Below are positions 27,538 to 36,652 of a stretch of DNA of 50,303 nucleotides, in pieces. The translations under genes were made by a program, and so were the position numbers. The stretch spans positions 1 to 50,303 of the forward strand of contig JAFEEH010000253.1 of the NCBI GenBank assembly GCA_018241185.1, in the 5' to 3' direction. Positions within the stretch are counted from its first letter, which is position 1, and each line of letters begins with the position of its first letter. The DNA comes from Pseudomonadota bacterium (GTDB lineage Bacteria > Pseudomonadota > Gammaproteobacteria > Burkholderiales > Burkholderiaceae_C). The notes beneath the pieces are model-generated. The model was not told where the DNA came from. It saw only the letters and a list, made by a program, of their open reading frames with translations, and ran no database searches.

Positions 27538-27555
27538 TTCAATCGTTTGATTGAA
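27538..27555. promoter_or_regulatory. 18-bp palindrome, candidate operator for the TetR-led efflux operon
   Basis: TTCAATC (27538-27544), 4-base centre, GATTGAA (27549-27555): perfect 7-bp arms, AT-rich in a GC-rich setting, 23 bases upstream of the tetR start. Typical TetR-family operator geometry. Binding by the adjacent regulator is inference. Confidence 0.65.
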
Positions 27556-27678
27556 TTAACCTTGCACGTCGGCGGGCCGTGTGCGTGGTCGGACGCACCC
27601 CGGCCGCACATGCAGCACGCGTGCCGCGGCCGATTCTGCTTTGAAGGGCGCCCGTGTGGGCCGGACGCGCGCCGCTGC

Positions 27679-28239
27679 TTACTTCGGCAGCAGGACCTTG
27701 TCGACCACGTGGATGACGCCGTTGGACTGGTACACGTTGGGGATGGTCACGGTCGCGACGCCGCCCTTGGCATCGGTCAGCGTGATCTTGTTGCCCTTGG
27801 TCTTGGCGATCAGCGTGCCGCCGGCCACGGTCTTGAGTTCGGCGGAGCCCTTGCCGGCCTTGATCTCCTTCTTGAGCTCGGCGGCGTCGAGTTTGCCGGG
27901 CACGACGTGGTAGGTCAGCACGCCGGTCAGCGTGTCCTTGTTCTCGGGCTTGAGCAGCGTGTCGACGGTGCCGGCGGGCAGCGCCGCGAAGGCCTTGTTG
28001 GTCGGCGCGAACACGGTAAACGGGCCGGGGCCCTTGAGCGTGTCGACCAGGCCGGCCGATTTCACCGCCGCGACGAGCGTGGTGTGGTCCTTGGAGTTGA
28101 CGGCGTTGTCGATGATGTCCTTGGTCGGCGACATCGGTGCGCCGCCCACCATGACGTCGGCGGCCATGGCGCTGAATGCACCCGCCGTGAGTGCGACGGC
28201 CAGGGTCGCGGCAGCGATGCGGTTGAACTTGATCTGCAT
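27679..28239 (-). CDS. Exported fasciclin (FAS1) domain protein
   Basis: 186 residues from ATG 28239, with AAGGA upstream. Signal peptide (AAATLAVALTAGAFSAMAAD). A single FAS1 domain: TLVAAVKSAGLVDTLKGPGP, FTVFAPTNKAFAALP, the conserved LTYHVVPGKLDAAEL, and C-terminal NGVIHVVDKVLLPK. FAS1 proteins mediate adhesion or surface interactions; the bacterial role is not established. Single gene between the efflux repressor and the sigma-54 activator; the 164 bases between it and tetR carry the efflux operator. Confidence 0.93.
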   Translation of the reverse strand: MQIKFNRIAAATLAVALTAGAFSAMAADVMVGGAPMSPTKDIIDNAVNSKDHTTLVAAVKSAGLVDTLKGPGPFTVFAPTNKAFAALPAGTVDTLLKPENKDTLTGVLTYHVVPGKLDAAELKKEIKAGKGSAELKTVAGGTLIAKTKGNKITLTDAKGGVATVTIPNVYQSNGVIHVVDKVLLPK

Positions 28240-28388
28240 GGAGGTTCCTTCGGATTGGAGGCGCCGCAGCGAAAATGCGCCGCAGCTGTCCATCCATACG
28301 GCCGGGTGGCGCTTCCGGATTCAGATGGATGTGGCCCGACCCTCGCGCACCCCGGGCGCGCGGGGGGCAGACGCTACGATCCCGCTCC

Positions 28389-29906
<1,518 letters not shown>

Positions 29907-29918
29907 GACTGCTGGAGT

Positions 29919-30080
29919 TCAGTGGTGGAGCACGGCGCTCAGGCCGGACAGCACCATGCCCGCGCCGGCCAGCACCAACAGCCATCCGGTGAGGCGGCGC
30001 CAGGCGGCGGACGGGCGGCCGGGCGGGCGGCCGGGCGGGCGGTGGCCCGCGGGGCGTGTTCTGGATGTGCGTTCGGACAT
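29919..30080 (-). CDS. Possible small membrane protein
   Basis: 53 codons from ATG 30080. The N-terminal half is Arg/Pro-rich (GHRPPGRPPGRPSAAW); the C-terminal half WRRLTGWLLVLAGAGMVLSG followed by LSAVLHH is a convincing transmembrane helix, with almost every codon ending in G or C as in neighbouring genes. No ribosome-binding site is visible before the ATG and no family is recognised. It would converge with the sigma-54 activator (12-base gap). It could equally be a chance frame in GC-rich DNA. Confidence 0.35.
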   Translation of the reverse strand: MSERTSRTRPAGHRPPGRPPGRPSAAWRRLTGWLLVLAGAGMVLSGLSAVLHH

Positions 30081-30170
30081 CGCGCGAGCATGGGCGCGCG
30101 GCACTGAGCGGCCCCTGACGCGCTGGCAGACCCTCGGTCGACTCGCCCGTGTTTTCCCTGATCGAAATGA

Positions 30171-30194
30171 AGACAATTGTCTGAAAGACAGACA
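30171..30194. promoter_or_regulatory. Nested palindromes, candidate enhancer (UAS) for the sigma-54 activator
   Basis: AGACAATTGTCT (30171-30182) is a perfect 12-bp palindrome; it overlaps TGTCTG (30178-30183), 5 bases, CAGACA (30189-30194). The pair lies about 85-110 bases upstream of the -24 element, the normal distance for a sigma-54 enhancer site. Confidence 0.5.
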
Positions 30195-30278
30195 GTATGG
30201 TTAGTTGCAATCGATCGGATTCTGGTCATTCCACTTCCTAAACACGGCCAATCGTCCGAAGCAGCCCGCTTTCGATGC

Positions 30279-30294
30279 TGGCACGAACTGTGCA
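30279..30294 (+). promoter_or_regulatory. Sigma-54 (-24/-12) promoter of the ABC transporter operon
   Basis: TGGCACGAACTGTGCA against consensus TGGCACG-N4-TTGCA: one mismatch, correct spacing, GG at 30280-30281 and GC at 30292-30293. A transcript would begin near 30305, leaving a 20-nt leader with AGGAGA before the ATG at 30325. Confidence 0.8.
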
Positions 30295-30324
30295 AACTTC
30301 AGGCATTCATCCTAGGAGACATCC

Positions 30325-31512
30325 ATGCACCGTCGCCATCTCGTTGCCCTGGCCGCATTGGCCGCCACCGCTGCCGCCGCGCCGGCCTGGGCACAGTCCA
30401 ACGAAATCCGCATCGCCCACGTCTACAGCAAGACCGGCCCGCTGGAGGCCTACGGCAAGCAGACGCAGGCCGGCCTGATGATGGGCCTGGAATACGCCAC
30501 CGGCGGCACCATGACCCTCAACGGCAAGAAGATCGTGGTCATCGAAAAGGACGACCAGGGCAAGCCCGACCTGGGCAAGTCGCTGCTCGCTGCCGCGTAC
30601 TCCGACGACAAGGCCGCGCTGGCCGTCGGACCGACGTCGTCGGGCGTGGCGCTGGCCATGCTGCCCGTGGCCGAGGAGTACAAGAAGATCCTCGTGGTCG
30701 AGCCGGCCGTGGCCGATTCGATCACCGGCGACAAGTGGAACAAGTACATCTTCCGCACCGGCCGCAACTCCAGCCAGGACGCCATCAGCAACGCCGTGGC
30801 GCTCGACAAGCCCGGTACCACGATCGCCACGCTGGCCCAGGACTACGCCTTCGGCCGCGACGGCGTGAAGGCCTTCAAGGACGCGGTGAAAAAAGCCAAG
30901 ATCGTCCACGAGGAATACCTGCCGCAGAACACCACCGACTTCACCGCCGGTGCGCAGCGCCTGATCGACAAGCTCAAGGACCAACCCGGCCGCAAGGTGA
31001 TCTGGATCGTGTGGGCCGGCGCCGGCAACCCCTTCAAGATCGCCGACCTCGACTTGAAGCGCTACGGCATCGAGATCGCCACCGGCGGCAACATCCTGCC
31101 GGCCATGGCGAGCTACAAGCAGTTCCCGGGCATGGAAGGCGCGACGTATTACTACTTCGGCATCCCGAAGAACCCGGTCAACGACGCCCTGGTGTCGATG
31201 CACTACAAGCAGTACAAGGCGCCGCCGGACTTCTTCACCGCCGGCGGCTTCTCGGCAGCCATGGCCGTGGTCACCGCCCTCAAGAAGACCGGTGGCGACA
31301 CCAACACCAACAAGCTCATTTCCACCATGGAAGGCATGAGCTTCGACACGCCCAAAGGCACGATGACCTTCCGCAAGGAAGACCACCAGGCCATGCAGAG
31401 CATGTACCACTTCAAGATCAAGGTCGATCCGGCCTTCGCCTGGGGCGTGCCGGAGCTGGTGCACGAGATCAAGGCGTCCGAGATGGACGTGCCGATCCGC
31501 AACAAGCGCTGA
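30325..31512 (+). CDS. ABC transporter periplasmic binding protein (LivK/type I family)
   Basis: 395 residues. Signal peptide LAALAATAAAAPAWAQ, then the type I periplasmic-binding fold: IRIAHVYSKTGPLEAYGKQT, VVIEKDDQGKPDLGKS, LAVGPTSSGVALAML, FRTGRNSSQDAIS and TLAQDYAFGRDGVKAFK. This family binds branched-chain amino acids, amides, urea or aromatic compounds; the ligand cannot be read. First gene of a five-gene ABC operon plus hydrolase, with a sigma-54 promoter upstream. A 153-base gap carrying a large inverted repeat separates it from the first ATPase gene, which may favour higher expression of the binding protein. Confidence 0.92.
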   Translation: MHRRHLVALAALAATAAAAPAWAQSNEIRIAHVYSKTGPLEAYGKQTQAGLMMGLEYATGGTMTLNGKKIVVIEKDDQGKPDLGKSLLAAAYSDDKAALAVGPTSSGVALAMLPVAEEYKKILVVEPAVADSITGDKWNKYIFRTGRNSSQDAISNAVALDKPGTTIATLAQDYAFGRDGVKAFKDAVKKAKIVHEEYLPQNTTDFTAGAQRLIDKLKDQPGRKVIWIVWAGAGNPFKIADLDLKRYGIEIATGGNILPAMASYKQFPGMEGATYYYFGIPKNPVNDALVSMHYKQYKAPPDFFTAGGFSAAMAVVTALKKTGGDTNTNKLISTMEGMSFDTPKGTMTFRKEDHQAMQSMYHFKIKVDPAFAWGVPELVHEIKASEMDVPIRNKR

Positions 31513-31527
31513 CCCGGGATCGGACTT

Positions 31528-31638
31528 CCGGACGCAGAAGTCGCAGAGGTTTCGCAGAGGTCGCAGAAGAAGACTGCAAAGCTCTTCTTCTTGAATCTTT
31601 TGCGTCCTCTGCGAAACCTTTGCGTCCTCTGCGTCCGG
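31528..31638. repeat. Long inverted repeat element 1 (43-nt arms)
   Basis: Arms 31528-31570 and 31596-31638 are complementary at 38 of 43 positions, with a 25-base loop. The arms are built from tandem units of the type CGCAGAGG(T/A). Both outer ends are CCGGACGCAG or its complement. It fills most of the gap between the binding-protein gene and the first ATPase gene and would form a long mRNA hairpin. Confidence 0.9.
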
Positions 31639-31665
31639 TTCCCGCTCCCGCTCCCGACTTCTTAC

Positions 31666-32430
31666 ATGCTCCAGACCCAAGACCTCACCATCCGCTTCGG
31701 CGGGCACGTCGCGGTGAATGCCGTGAGTTGTGCCTTTGCGCCCGGCACGCTCACGGCCATCGTCGGGCCGAACGGCGCGGGCAAGACAACGTACTTCAAC
31801 CTCATCTCGGGGCAGCTCAAGGCCACGTCCGGCTCGGTGCGGCTCGATGGCCGCGACCTGACGGGGTTGCCCGCGTCGGCGCGTACGCGCGCCGGCCTGG
31901 GCCGCGCCTTCCAGCTCACCAACCTGTTCCCGAACCTCACGGTGCTGGAGAACGTGCGCCTGGCGGTACAGGCCGCGCACGAAGGGCCGCACCGCCGCGG
32001 CCTCAACCTCTGGAGCATCTGGAGCGACCACAAGGCACTCACCGAGCGCGCCGACGCGCTGCTGGCCGACACGAACCTGAAGGCGCGCGAGCACGACATC
32101 GTCGCCAGCCTGCCGCACGGGGACCAGCGCAAGCTCGAAGTCGCACTGCTCATGGCGCTGGAACCGCAGGTCTTCATGTTCGACGAACCCACGGCCGGCA
32201 TGAATGCCGCCGAGGCGCCGGTCATCCTCGACCTGATCCGCAGGCTCAAGGCCGACAAGACCAAGACCATCCTGCTCGTGGAGCACAAGATGGACGTGGT
32301 GCGCGAACTGGCCGACCGCATCATCGTGCTGCACAACGGCACGCTGGTGGCCGATGGTGAGCCGGCCGAAGTCATCGCCTCGCCCGTCGTGCAGGAAGCC
32401 TACCTGGGCGTGGCGAAGGAGGCGGCATGA
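31666..32430 (+). CDS. livG: ABC transporter ATP-binding protein (LivG-like)
   Basis: 254 residues from ATG 31666. Walker A GPNGAGKTT, LGRAFQLTNLFPNLTVLENV is the LivG block, Walker B QVFMFDEPTAGM and H-loop VEHKMDVV. The signature motif reads LPHGDQRKLE, further from LSGGQ than usual but close to the LSYGQQ/LPHGxQR forms of LivG. Translation should start at MLQTQDLTIRFGG; frames reaching further upstream run into the inverted repeat and encode no family sequence. It overlaps livF by four bases. Confidence 0.93.
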   Translation: MLQTQDLTIRFGGHVAVNAVSCAFAPGTLTAIVGPNGAGKTTYFNLISGQLKATSGSVRLDGRDLTGLPASARTRAGLGRAFQLTNLFPNLTVLENVRLAVQAAHEGPHRRGLNLWSIWSDHKALTERADALLADTNLKAREHDIVASLPHGDQRKLEVALLMALEPQVFMFDEPTAGMNAAEAPVILDLIRRLKADKTKTILLVEHKMDVVRELADRIIVLHNGTLVADGEPAEVIASPVVQEAYLGVAKEAA

Positions 32431-33152
32431 GCGACGCATTGCTCACGCTCGAAGGCGTGCACACGCACATCGGCGCCTACCACATCCTCCATGGCGTCGA
32501 CCTTGTGGTGCCCAAGGGCCAGCTCACGATGCTGCTGGGCCGCAACGGCGCCGGCAAGACCACCACGCTGCGGACCACCATGGGCCTGTGGCAGGCCTCG
32601 CAGGGGCGCGTGCGCTTCGCGGGCCAGGACATCACGAAGCTCACGACCCCGCAGATCGCCGACCTCGGCATCGCCTACGTGCCCGAGACCATGGGCATCT
32701 TCGCGGACCTGACCGTGAAGGAGAACATGCTGCTGGCCGCCCGTGCCGCGCGCCGCGCCCAGGACATGGACGACACGCGCCTGAAGTGGATCTTCAAGCT
32801 CTTCCCCGCGGTCGAGAAGTTCTGGAACCACCCGGCCGGCAAGCTCTCGGGCGGGCAGAAGCAGATGCTGGCCGTCTCGCGCGCCATCGTCGAGCCGCGA
32901 CAGCTGCTGATCGTCGACGAGCCCAGCAAGGGCCTCGCGCCGGCCATCATCAACAACATGATCGACGCCTTCGCCGAGCTCAAGGCCAGCGGCGTGACGA
33001 TCCTGCTGGTGGAACAGAACATCCACTTCGCGCAGCGCCTGGGCGATCAGGTGGCCGTGATGGACAACGGCCGCGTGGTGCACGCCGGCACCATGGCCGA
33101 GTTCTCGGCCGACGCGCAGTTGCAGCAGTCGCTGCTGGGGCTGGCGCTGTGA
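32427..33152 (+). CDS. livF: ABC transporter ATP-binding protein (LivF-like)
   Basis: 241 residues. The ATG overlaps the livG stop (ATGA). Walker A LGRNGAGKTTTLRT, signature KLSGGQKQMLAVSRAI, Walker B LLIVDEPSKGLAP, and H-loop VEQNIHFA. AYVPETMGIFADLTVKENML is the LivF-type Q-loop region. It pairs with LivG to power the permeases. 220 non-coding bases follow, filled by inverted repeat element 2 and short repeat copy E. Confidence 0.94.
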   Translation: MSDALLTLEGVHTHIGAYHILHGVDLVVPKGQLTMLLGRNGAGKTTTLRTTMGLWQASQGRVRFAGQDITKLTTPQIADLGIAYVPETMGIFADLTVKENMLLAARAARRAQDMDDTRLKWIFKLFPAVEKFWNHPAGKLSGGQKQMLAVSRAIVEPRQLLIVDEPSKGLAPAIINNMIDAFAELKASGVTILLVEQNIHFAQRLGDQVAVMDNGRVVHAGTMAEFSADAQLQQSLLGLAL

Positions 33153-33176
33153 GGGGCGGGGACCGGATGCGGGCAG

Positions 33177-33277
33177 CCGTACGCGAAGGACGCGAAAGCC
33201 ACGCGAAGGTCGCAAAAGAACTCCTTGAAGGGTGTTTTTCGCGTCCTTCGCGAAACCTTCGCGCCCTTCGCGTACGG
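33177..33277. repeat. Long inverted repeat element 2 (43-nt arms)
   Basis: Arms 33177-33219 and 33235-33277 are complementary at 35 of 43 positions. The unit here is CGCGAAGG(T/A) rather than CGCAGAGG, on both arms, so the change is matched across the stem. Outer ends are CCGTACG/CGTACGG. It lies between livF and livH. Confidence 0.88.
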
Positions 33278-33283
33278 GTGTCC

Positions 33284-33353
33284 GGCTTCGAGCCAAAACA
33301 GGCCACAACGCCCGCCAGTCGGGCGCGAGAGGCTATGAATTCGATAGCAAATC
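33284..33353 (+). repeat. Short palindromic element, copy E (intergenic)
   Basis: GGCTTCGAGCCAAAACAGGC, CACAACGCCCGCCAGTCGGG, CGCGAGAGGCTATGAATTCG and ATAGCAAATC. It directly follows inverted repeat element 2 and ends 19 bases before the livH start. Confidence 0.9.
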
Positions 33354-33372
33354 AACTGCGAGGACGTGCCGC

Positions 33373-34359
33373 ATGAAGGCCCTCGATTTCGACTGGAAGC
33401 CGCTGCTGCTGGTGCCCGTGCTGGCGCTGCTGGCGCTGCCGCTGGTGGGTTCCACCTCCACCTGGCTCACCCTCACCGTGGCCGGTCTCGCGATGGGGAT
33501 GATCGTCTTCATCATCGCCTCGGGCCTCACGCTGGTCTTCGGCCTGATGGACGTGCTGAACTTCGGCCACGGCGTGTTCATCGCGCTCGGTGCCTTCGTC
33601 GCCACCAGCGTGCTCGGTGCGATGGGGGACTGGACGCAGTCCACCTCCATCCTCACGAACCTGCTGGCGGTGCTGCCCGCGATGGTGGTGGCGATGCTCG
33701 TGGCCGGCGCCGTGGGCCTGGCCTTCGAACGCTTCATCGTGCGGCCGGTGTACGGCCAGCACCTGAAGCAGATCCTCATCACGATGGGCGGGATGATCAT
33801 CGGCGAGGAACTCATCAAGGTGATCTGGGGCCCGGCGCAGATCCCGCTGCCGTTGCCCGAGGGCCTGCGCGGTTCGTGGCTGCTGGGCGATGCGGCGATC
33901 GAGAAGTACCGCGTGCTGGCGGTGGTCGTCGGCGCCATCGTGTTCGCGCTGCTGGCCTGGACGCTCGCGCGCACCAAGATCGGGTTGCTGATCCGCGCCG
34001 GCGTGCAGGACCGCGAAATGGTCGAGTCGCTGGGCTACCGCATCCGCCGCCTGTTCGTCGGCATCTTCGTCGTCGGCAGCGCGCTCGCCGGCCTGGGCGG
34101 CGTGATGTGGGGCATGTACCAGCAGAACGTGATCCCGCAGATGGGTGCGCAGGTCAACGTGCTGATCTTCATCGTCATCATCATCGGCGGCCTGGGCTCG
34201 ACCACGGGCGCGCTCATCGGGGCGCTGCTGGTGGGCCTGATGGCCAACTACACCGGCTTCATCGCGCCCAAGGTGGCGCTGTTCTCCAACATCGCCCTCA
34301 TGGTCGCCATCCTGCTGTGGCGCCCGCAGGGGGTGTATCCGGTGGCGGGGAGCCGATGA
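33373..34359 (+). CDS. livH: ABC transporter permease (LivH-like)
   Basis: 328 residues from ATG 33373, with eight or so hydrophobic segments. LivH motifs: IIASGLTLVFGLMDVLNFGH (lacking the usual shorter spacing before GHGVF), ALGAFVA, and the coupling-helix region RAGVQDREMVESLGYRIRRL. GGLGSTTGALIGALLVG is the conserved C-terminal block. In-frame extension upstream to 33232 would translate both repeats and should not be used. The next junction (to livM) holds inverted repeat element 3. Confidence 0.94.
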   Translation: MKALDFDWKPLLLVPVLALLALPLVGSTSTWLTLTVAGLAMGMIVFIIASGLTLVFGLMDVLNFGHGVFIALGAFVATSVLGAMGDWTQSTSILTNLLAVLPAMVVAMLVAGAVGLAFERFIVRPVYGQHLKQILITMGGMIIGEELIKVIWGPAQIPLPLPEGLRGSWLLGDAAIEKYRVLAVVVGAIVFALLAWTLARTKIGLLIRAGVQDREMVESLGYRIRRLFVGIFVVGSALAGLGGVMWGMYQQNVIPQMGAQVNVLIFIVIIIGGLGSTTGALIGALLVGLMANYTGFIAPKVALFSNIALMVAILLWRPQGVYPVAGSR

Positions 34360-34376
34360 ATACCGAATGCGGACTT

Positions 34377-34487
34377 CCGGACGCAGAGGACGCAGAGATC
34401 TCGCAGAGGACGCAAAAGAGTCAGCGAGAAATTCTTGAATGTCTTCTTTTGCGACCTCTGCGCAACCTTCGCGTCCTCTGCGTCCGG
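34377..34487. repeat. Long inverted repeat element 3 (43-nt arms)
   Basis: Arms 34377-34419 and 34445-34487 are complementary at 37 of 43 positions with a 25-base loop, the same geometry as element 1. Flanks are also shared with element 1: GGACTTCCGGACGCAG on the left and GTCCGG followed by C/T-rich tandem CCCGATCCCGATCCCG on the right (element 1 has CCCGCTCCCGCTCCCG). It lies between livH and livM. Confidence 0.9.
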
Positions 34488-34516
34488 TCCCCGATCCCGA
34501 TCCCGCATTCAAAGCC

Positions 34517-35581
34517 ATGCTGACCCGTCTCCTTTCCAACGACCTCCCGCGCAACAAGGTGCTGGCGGTGCTGCTCATCGCGGTGCTGCTGGGGCTGGCC
34601 TTCGCGCCCTTTCTGTTTCCGGGGGTGAAGGCGCTGAACGTCGCGGCCAAGATCCTGGTCTTCATCGTGCTCGTGGCCAGCTTCGACCTGCTGCTGGGCT
34701 ACACCGGCATCGTGAGCTTCGCGCACACGATGTTCTTCGGCATCGGCGCCTACGGCATCGCGATCGCCGCAACGCGCCTCGGGCCGAACTGGGGCGCCAT
34801 CGCGGTCGGGCTCGTGGGCTCGCTCGCCGTGTCGATGGTGCTGGCGCTGGCCATCGGCCTGTTCTCGCTGCGGGTGCGGGCGATCTTCTTCGCCATGATC
34901 ACGCTGGCCGTGGCCTCGGCCTTCCAGACGCTGGCCTCGCAGCTGTCGGACTTCACTGGCGGCGAGGACGGCCTGACCTTCAAGCTGCCCGAGCTGATCT
35001 CGCCGAGCTTCGAGTTCGCCGAAGACCCTTTCATGGGCGTCTCGCTCGACGGCCGGCTGCTGTGCTACTACCTGCTCTTCGTCGCCGCCGTGGTGCTGGT
35101 GCTGATGCTGCTGCGCATCGTGAATTCGCCCTTCGGCCGCGTGCTGCAGGCCATTCGCGAGAACGAGTTCCGGGCCGAGGCGATCGGCTACCGCGTGGTG
35201 GTGTACCGCACGCTCTCGGCCGTGCTGTCCGCGCTTTTCGCCACGCTGGCCGGCGCGATGCTCGCGATCTGGCTGCGCTACAACGGGCCGGACACGTCCC
35301 TGAGCTTCGAGATCATGATCGACGTGCTGCTGATCGTCGTCATCGGCGGCATGGGCACCATCTACGGCGCGGCCATCGGCGCGGTGCTGTTCGTGGTGGC
35401 GCAGAGCTACCTGCAGGACCTGCTGCGCCTGGGCAACGAGGCCGTGAGCGGGCTGCCCTGGCTGGCGGCGCTGCTCTCGCCGGACCGCTGGCTGCTGTGG
35501 CTGGGCCTGCTTTTCGTGCTGTCCGTCTATTACTTCCCGACGGGCATCGTCGGCAAACTCAGGGCCAGGAGCGCGCGATGA
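34517..35581 (+). CDS. livM: ABC transporter permease (LivM-like)
   Basis: 354 residues from ATG 34517. LivM motifs SFDLLLGYTGIVSFAHTMFF and GIGAYG, RVLQAIRENEFRAEAIGYRV (coupling region), and IGGMGTIYGAAIGAVLFV are intact with eight to ten membrane spans. It forms the permease dimer with LivH. The stop overlaps the hydrolase start by four bases (ATGA), so the hydrolase is translationally coupled to transport. Upstream in-frame starts lie inside inverted repeat element 3. Confidence 0.94.
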   Translation: MLTRLLSNDLPRNKVLAVLLIAVLLGLAFAPFLFPGVKALNVAAKILVFIVLVASFDLLLGYTGIVSFAHTMFFGIGAYGIAIAATRLGPNWGAIAVGLVGSLAVSMVLALAIGLFSLRVRAIFFAMITLAVASAFQTLASQLSDFTGGEDGLTFKLPELISPSFEFAEDPFMGVSLDGRLLCYYLLFVAAVVLVLMLLRIVNSPFGRVLQAIRENEFRAEAIGYRVVVYRTLSAVLSALFATLAGAMLAIWLRYNGPDTSLSFEIMIDVLLIVVIGGMGTIYGAAIGAVLFVVAQSYLQDLLRLGNEAVSGLPWLAALLSPDRWLLWLGLLFVLSVYYFPTGIVGKLRARSAR

Positions 35582-36453
35582 GCCAGCAGCCTTCTTCGCA
35601 CTACGCGACGCTCTGCGGCCGCGAGACCCACTGGGTGGAGTGGGGCGCCCCCGACGCGCCCGCCGTCATCGCCTGGCACGGCCTGGCGCGCACCGGCCGC
35701 GACATGGATGAATTGGCGCAGCACCTCGTGGTGGCAGGCTACCGCGTGATCTGCCCCGACACGGTCGGGCGCGGCCTGAGCCAGTGGAGCCCGCTGCCCG
35801 ACGAGGAGTACACGCTGGCCTTCTACGCCCGGCTGGCCGATGCGCTGTGCGACCACCTGGGCCTGGCGCGCGTGCACTGGGTCGGCACCTCGATGGGCGC
35901 GGCCATCGGCACTGTGTGCGCCTCGGGCCTCGTCGTGCCGGCCATGAAGGGCCGCATCGCCAGCCTGGTCCTCAATGACAACGCGCCCGAACTGGCCGCG
36001 CCGGCGCTGGAGCGCATCAAGGCCTACGCCGGCACGCCGCCGGCCTTCGACACCGTGCAGGAACTCGAGGTCTTTTTCCGCACCGTCTACCGACCCTACG
36101 GCTGGCTCAGCGATGCGCAGTGGCGTCGTCTCACCGAGACCTCCACGCGCCGCCTGCCCGACGGCCGCGTAACGCCGCATTACGACCCGGCCATGGTGCG
36201 GCAGTTCACCGCGCACGAGAACGACTACCTGATCTGGAAGCACTACGACGTGCTCGACCTGCCCGTGCTGCTGCTGCGCGGCGCCGAGTCCGACCTGGTG
36301 CTGCCCGAGGTGGTGGCGCGCATGAAGACGCGCGGCCCCGGCGCCGTCGGCCGCCTGCAGGTGATCGAGGTGCCGGGCTGCGGCCATGCGCCGGCGCTGA
36401 ACGTGCCCGACCAGCTGAACGCGGTCGAAACCTTCATCCGCGCGGCCGGCTGA
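35578..36453 (+). CDS. Alpha/beta hydrolase coupled to the ABC transporter
   Basis: 291 residues from ATG 35578. Alpha/beta-hydrolase fold: oxyanion-hole motif WHGLARTGRDM, nucleophile elbow GTSMG (in VHWVGTSMGAAIG), acid region LLLRGAESDLVLP, and catalytic His in GCGHAPAL. Cytoplasmic, no signal peptide. Four-base overlap with livM argues that it acts on the imported compound, for example an ester or ring-cleavage product; this is inference. Last gene of the operon, followed by short repeat copy F. Confidence 0.9.
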   Translation: MSQQPSSHYATLCGRETHWVEWGAPDAPAVIAWHGLARTGRDMDELAQHLVVAGYRVICPDTVGRGLSQWSPLPDEEYTLAFYARLADALCDHLGLARVHWVGTSMGAAIGTVCASGLVVPAMKGRIASLVLNDNAPELAAPALERIKAYAGTPPAFDTVQELEVFFRTVYRPYGWLSDAQWRRLTETSTRRLPDGRVTPHYDPAMVRQFTAHENDYLIWKHYDVLDLPVLLLRGAESDLVLPEVVARMKTRGPGAVGRLQVIEVPGCGHAPALNVPDQLNAVETFIRAAG

Positions 36454-36455
36454 AC

Positions 36456-36522
36456 GCTTTTCAAGCCAAAAGTGCTCGCAGCGCCCGCGGGACGGGCGCG
36501 GACAGCTATCAAAAGCGTAGCA
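36456..36522 (+). repeat. Short palindromic element, copy F (intergenic)
   Basis: GCTTTTCAAGCCAAAAGTGC, TCGCAGCGCCCGCGGGACGG, GCGCGGACAGCTATCAAAAG and CGTAGCAAC. Central stem GCGCCCG/CGGGCGC. It begins 3 bases after the hydrolase stop. No T-run follows, so it is unlikely to terminate transcription on its own. Confidence 0.9.
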
Positions 36523-36552
36523 ACACGCTTTCTGGCGAGAATGCGCGGCCCA

Positions 36553-36618
36553 CAAGAAAACGCCGGGCCGCCCCAAGTTTTCTTGCCCCACGGGGCCGGG
36601 CTGGGCGGAGCCCGGCCC
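36553..36618. repeat. Two adjacent hairpins in the leader of the DUF1993 gene
   Basis: CAAGAAAAC (36553-36561) pairs with GTTTTCTTG (36577-36585); GGGCCGGGCT (36593-36602) pairs with AGCCCGGCCC (36609-36618). Both are perfect 9-10-bp stems between repeat copy F and the next start codon. Function unknown. Confidence 0.6.
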
Positions 36619-36652
36619 TCCGGCCCCAACAACATCCCGGAGAACTCCCGCC

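Larger units (their letters stand above)
29907..30324. other. Intergenic control region between the sigma-54 activator and the ABC transporter operon
   Basis: 418 bases. From left to right: a possible 53-codon reverse-strand gene (29919-30080), inside which is a GC-only tandem repeat of 2.5 units of GGGCGGCCGGGC (30013-30042); a more AT-rich part with nested palindromes (30171-30194); and a sigma-54 promoter (30279-30294) followed by an AGGAGA ribosome-binding site. Nothing else recognised. Confidence 0.7.

Noticed and set aside
30013-30042. GC-only tandem repeat (2.5 x GGGCGGCCGGGC) as a CRISPR or regulatory array
   Set aside because: Too few units and no spacers; probably a simple-sequence expansion.
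31528-34487. The inverted repeats as IS-element ends or MITEs carrying a transposase
   Set aside because: No transposase frame lies between or inside them and each has only a short loop. They are kept as repeats of unknown origin.
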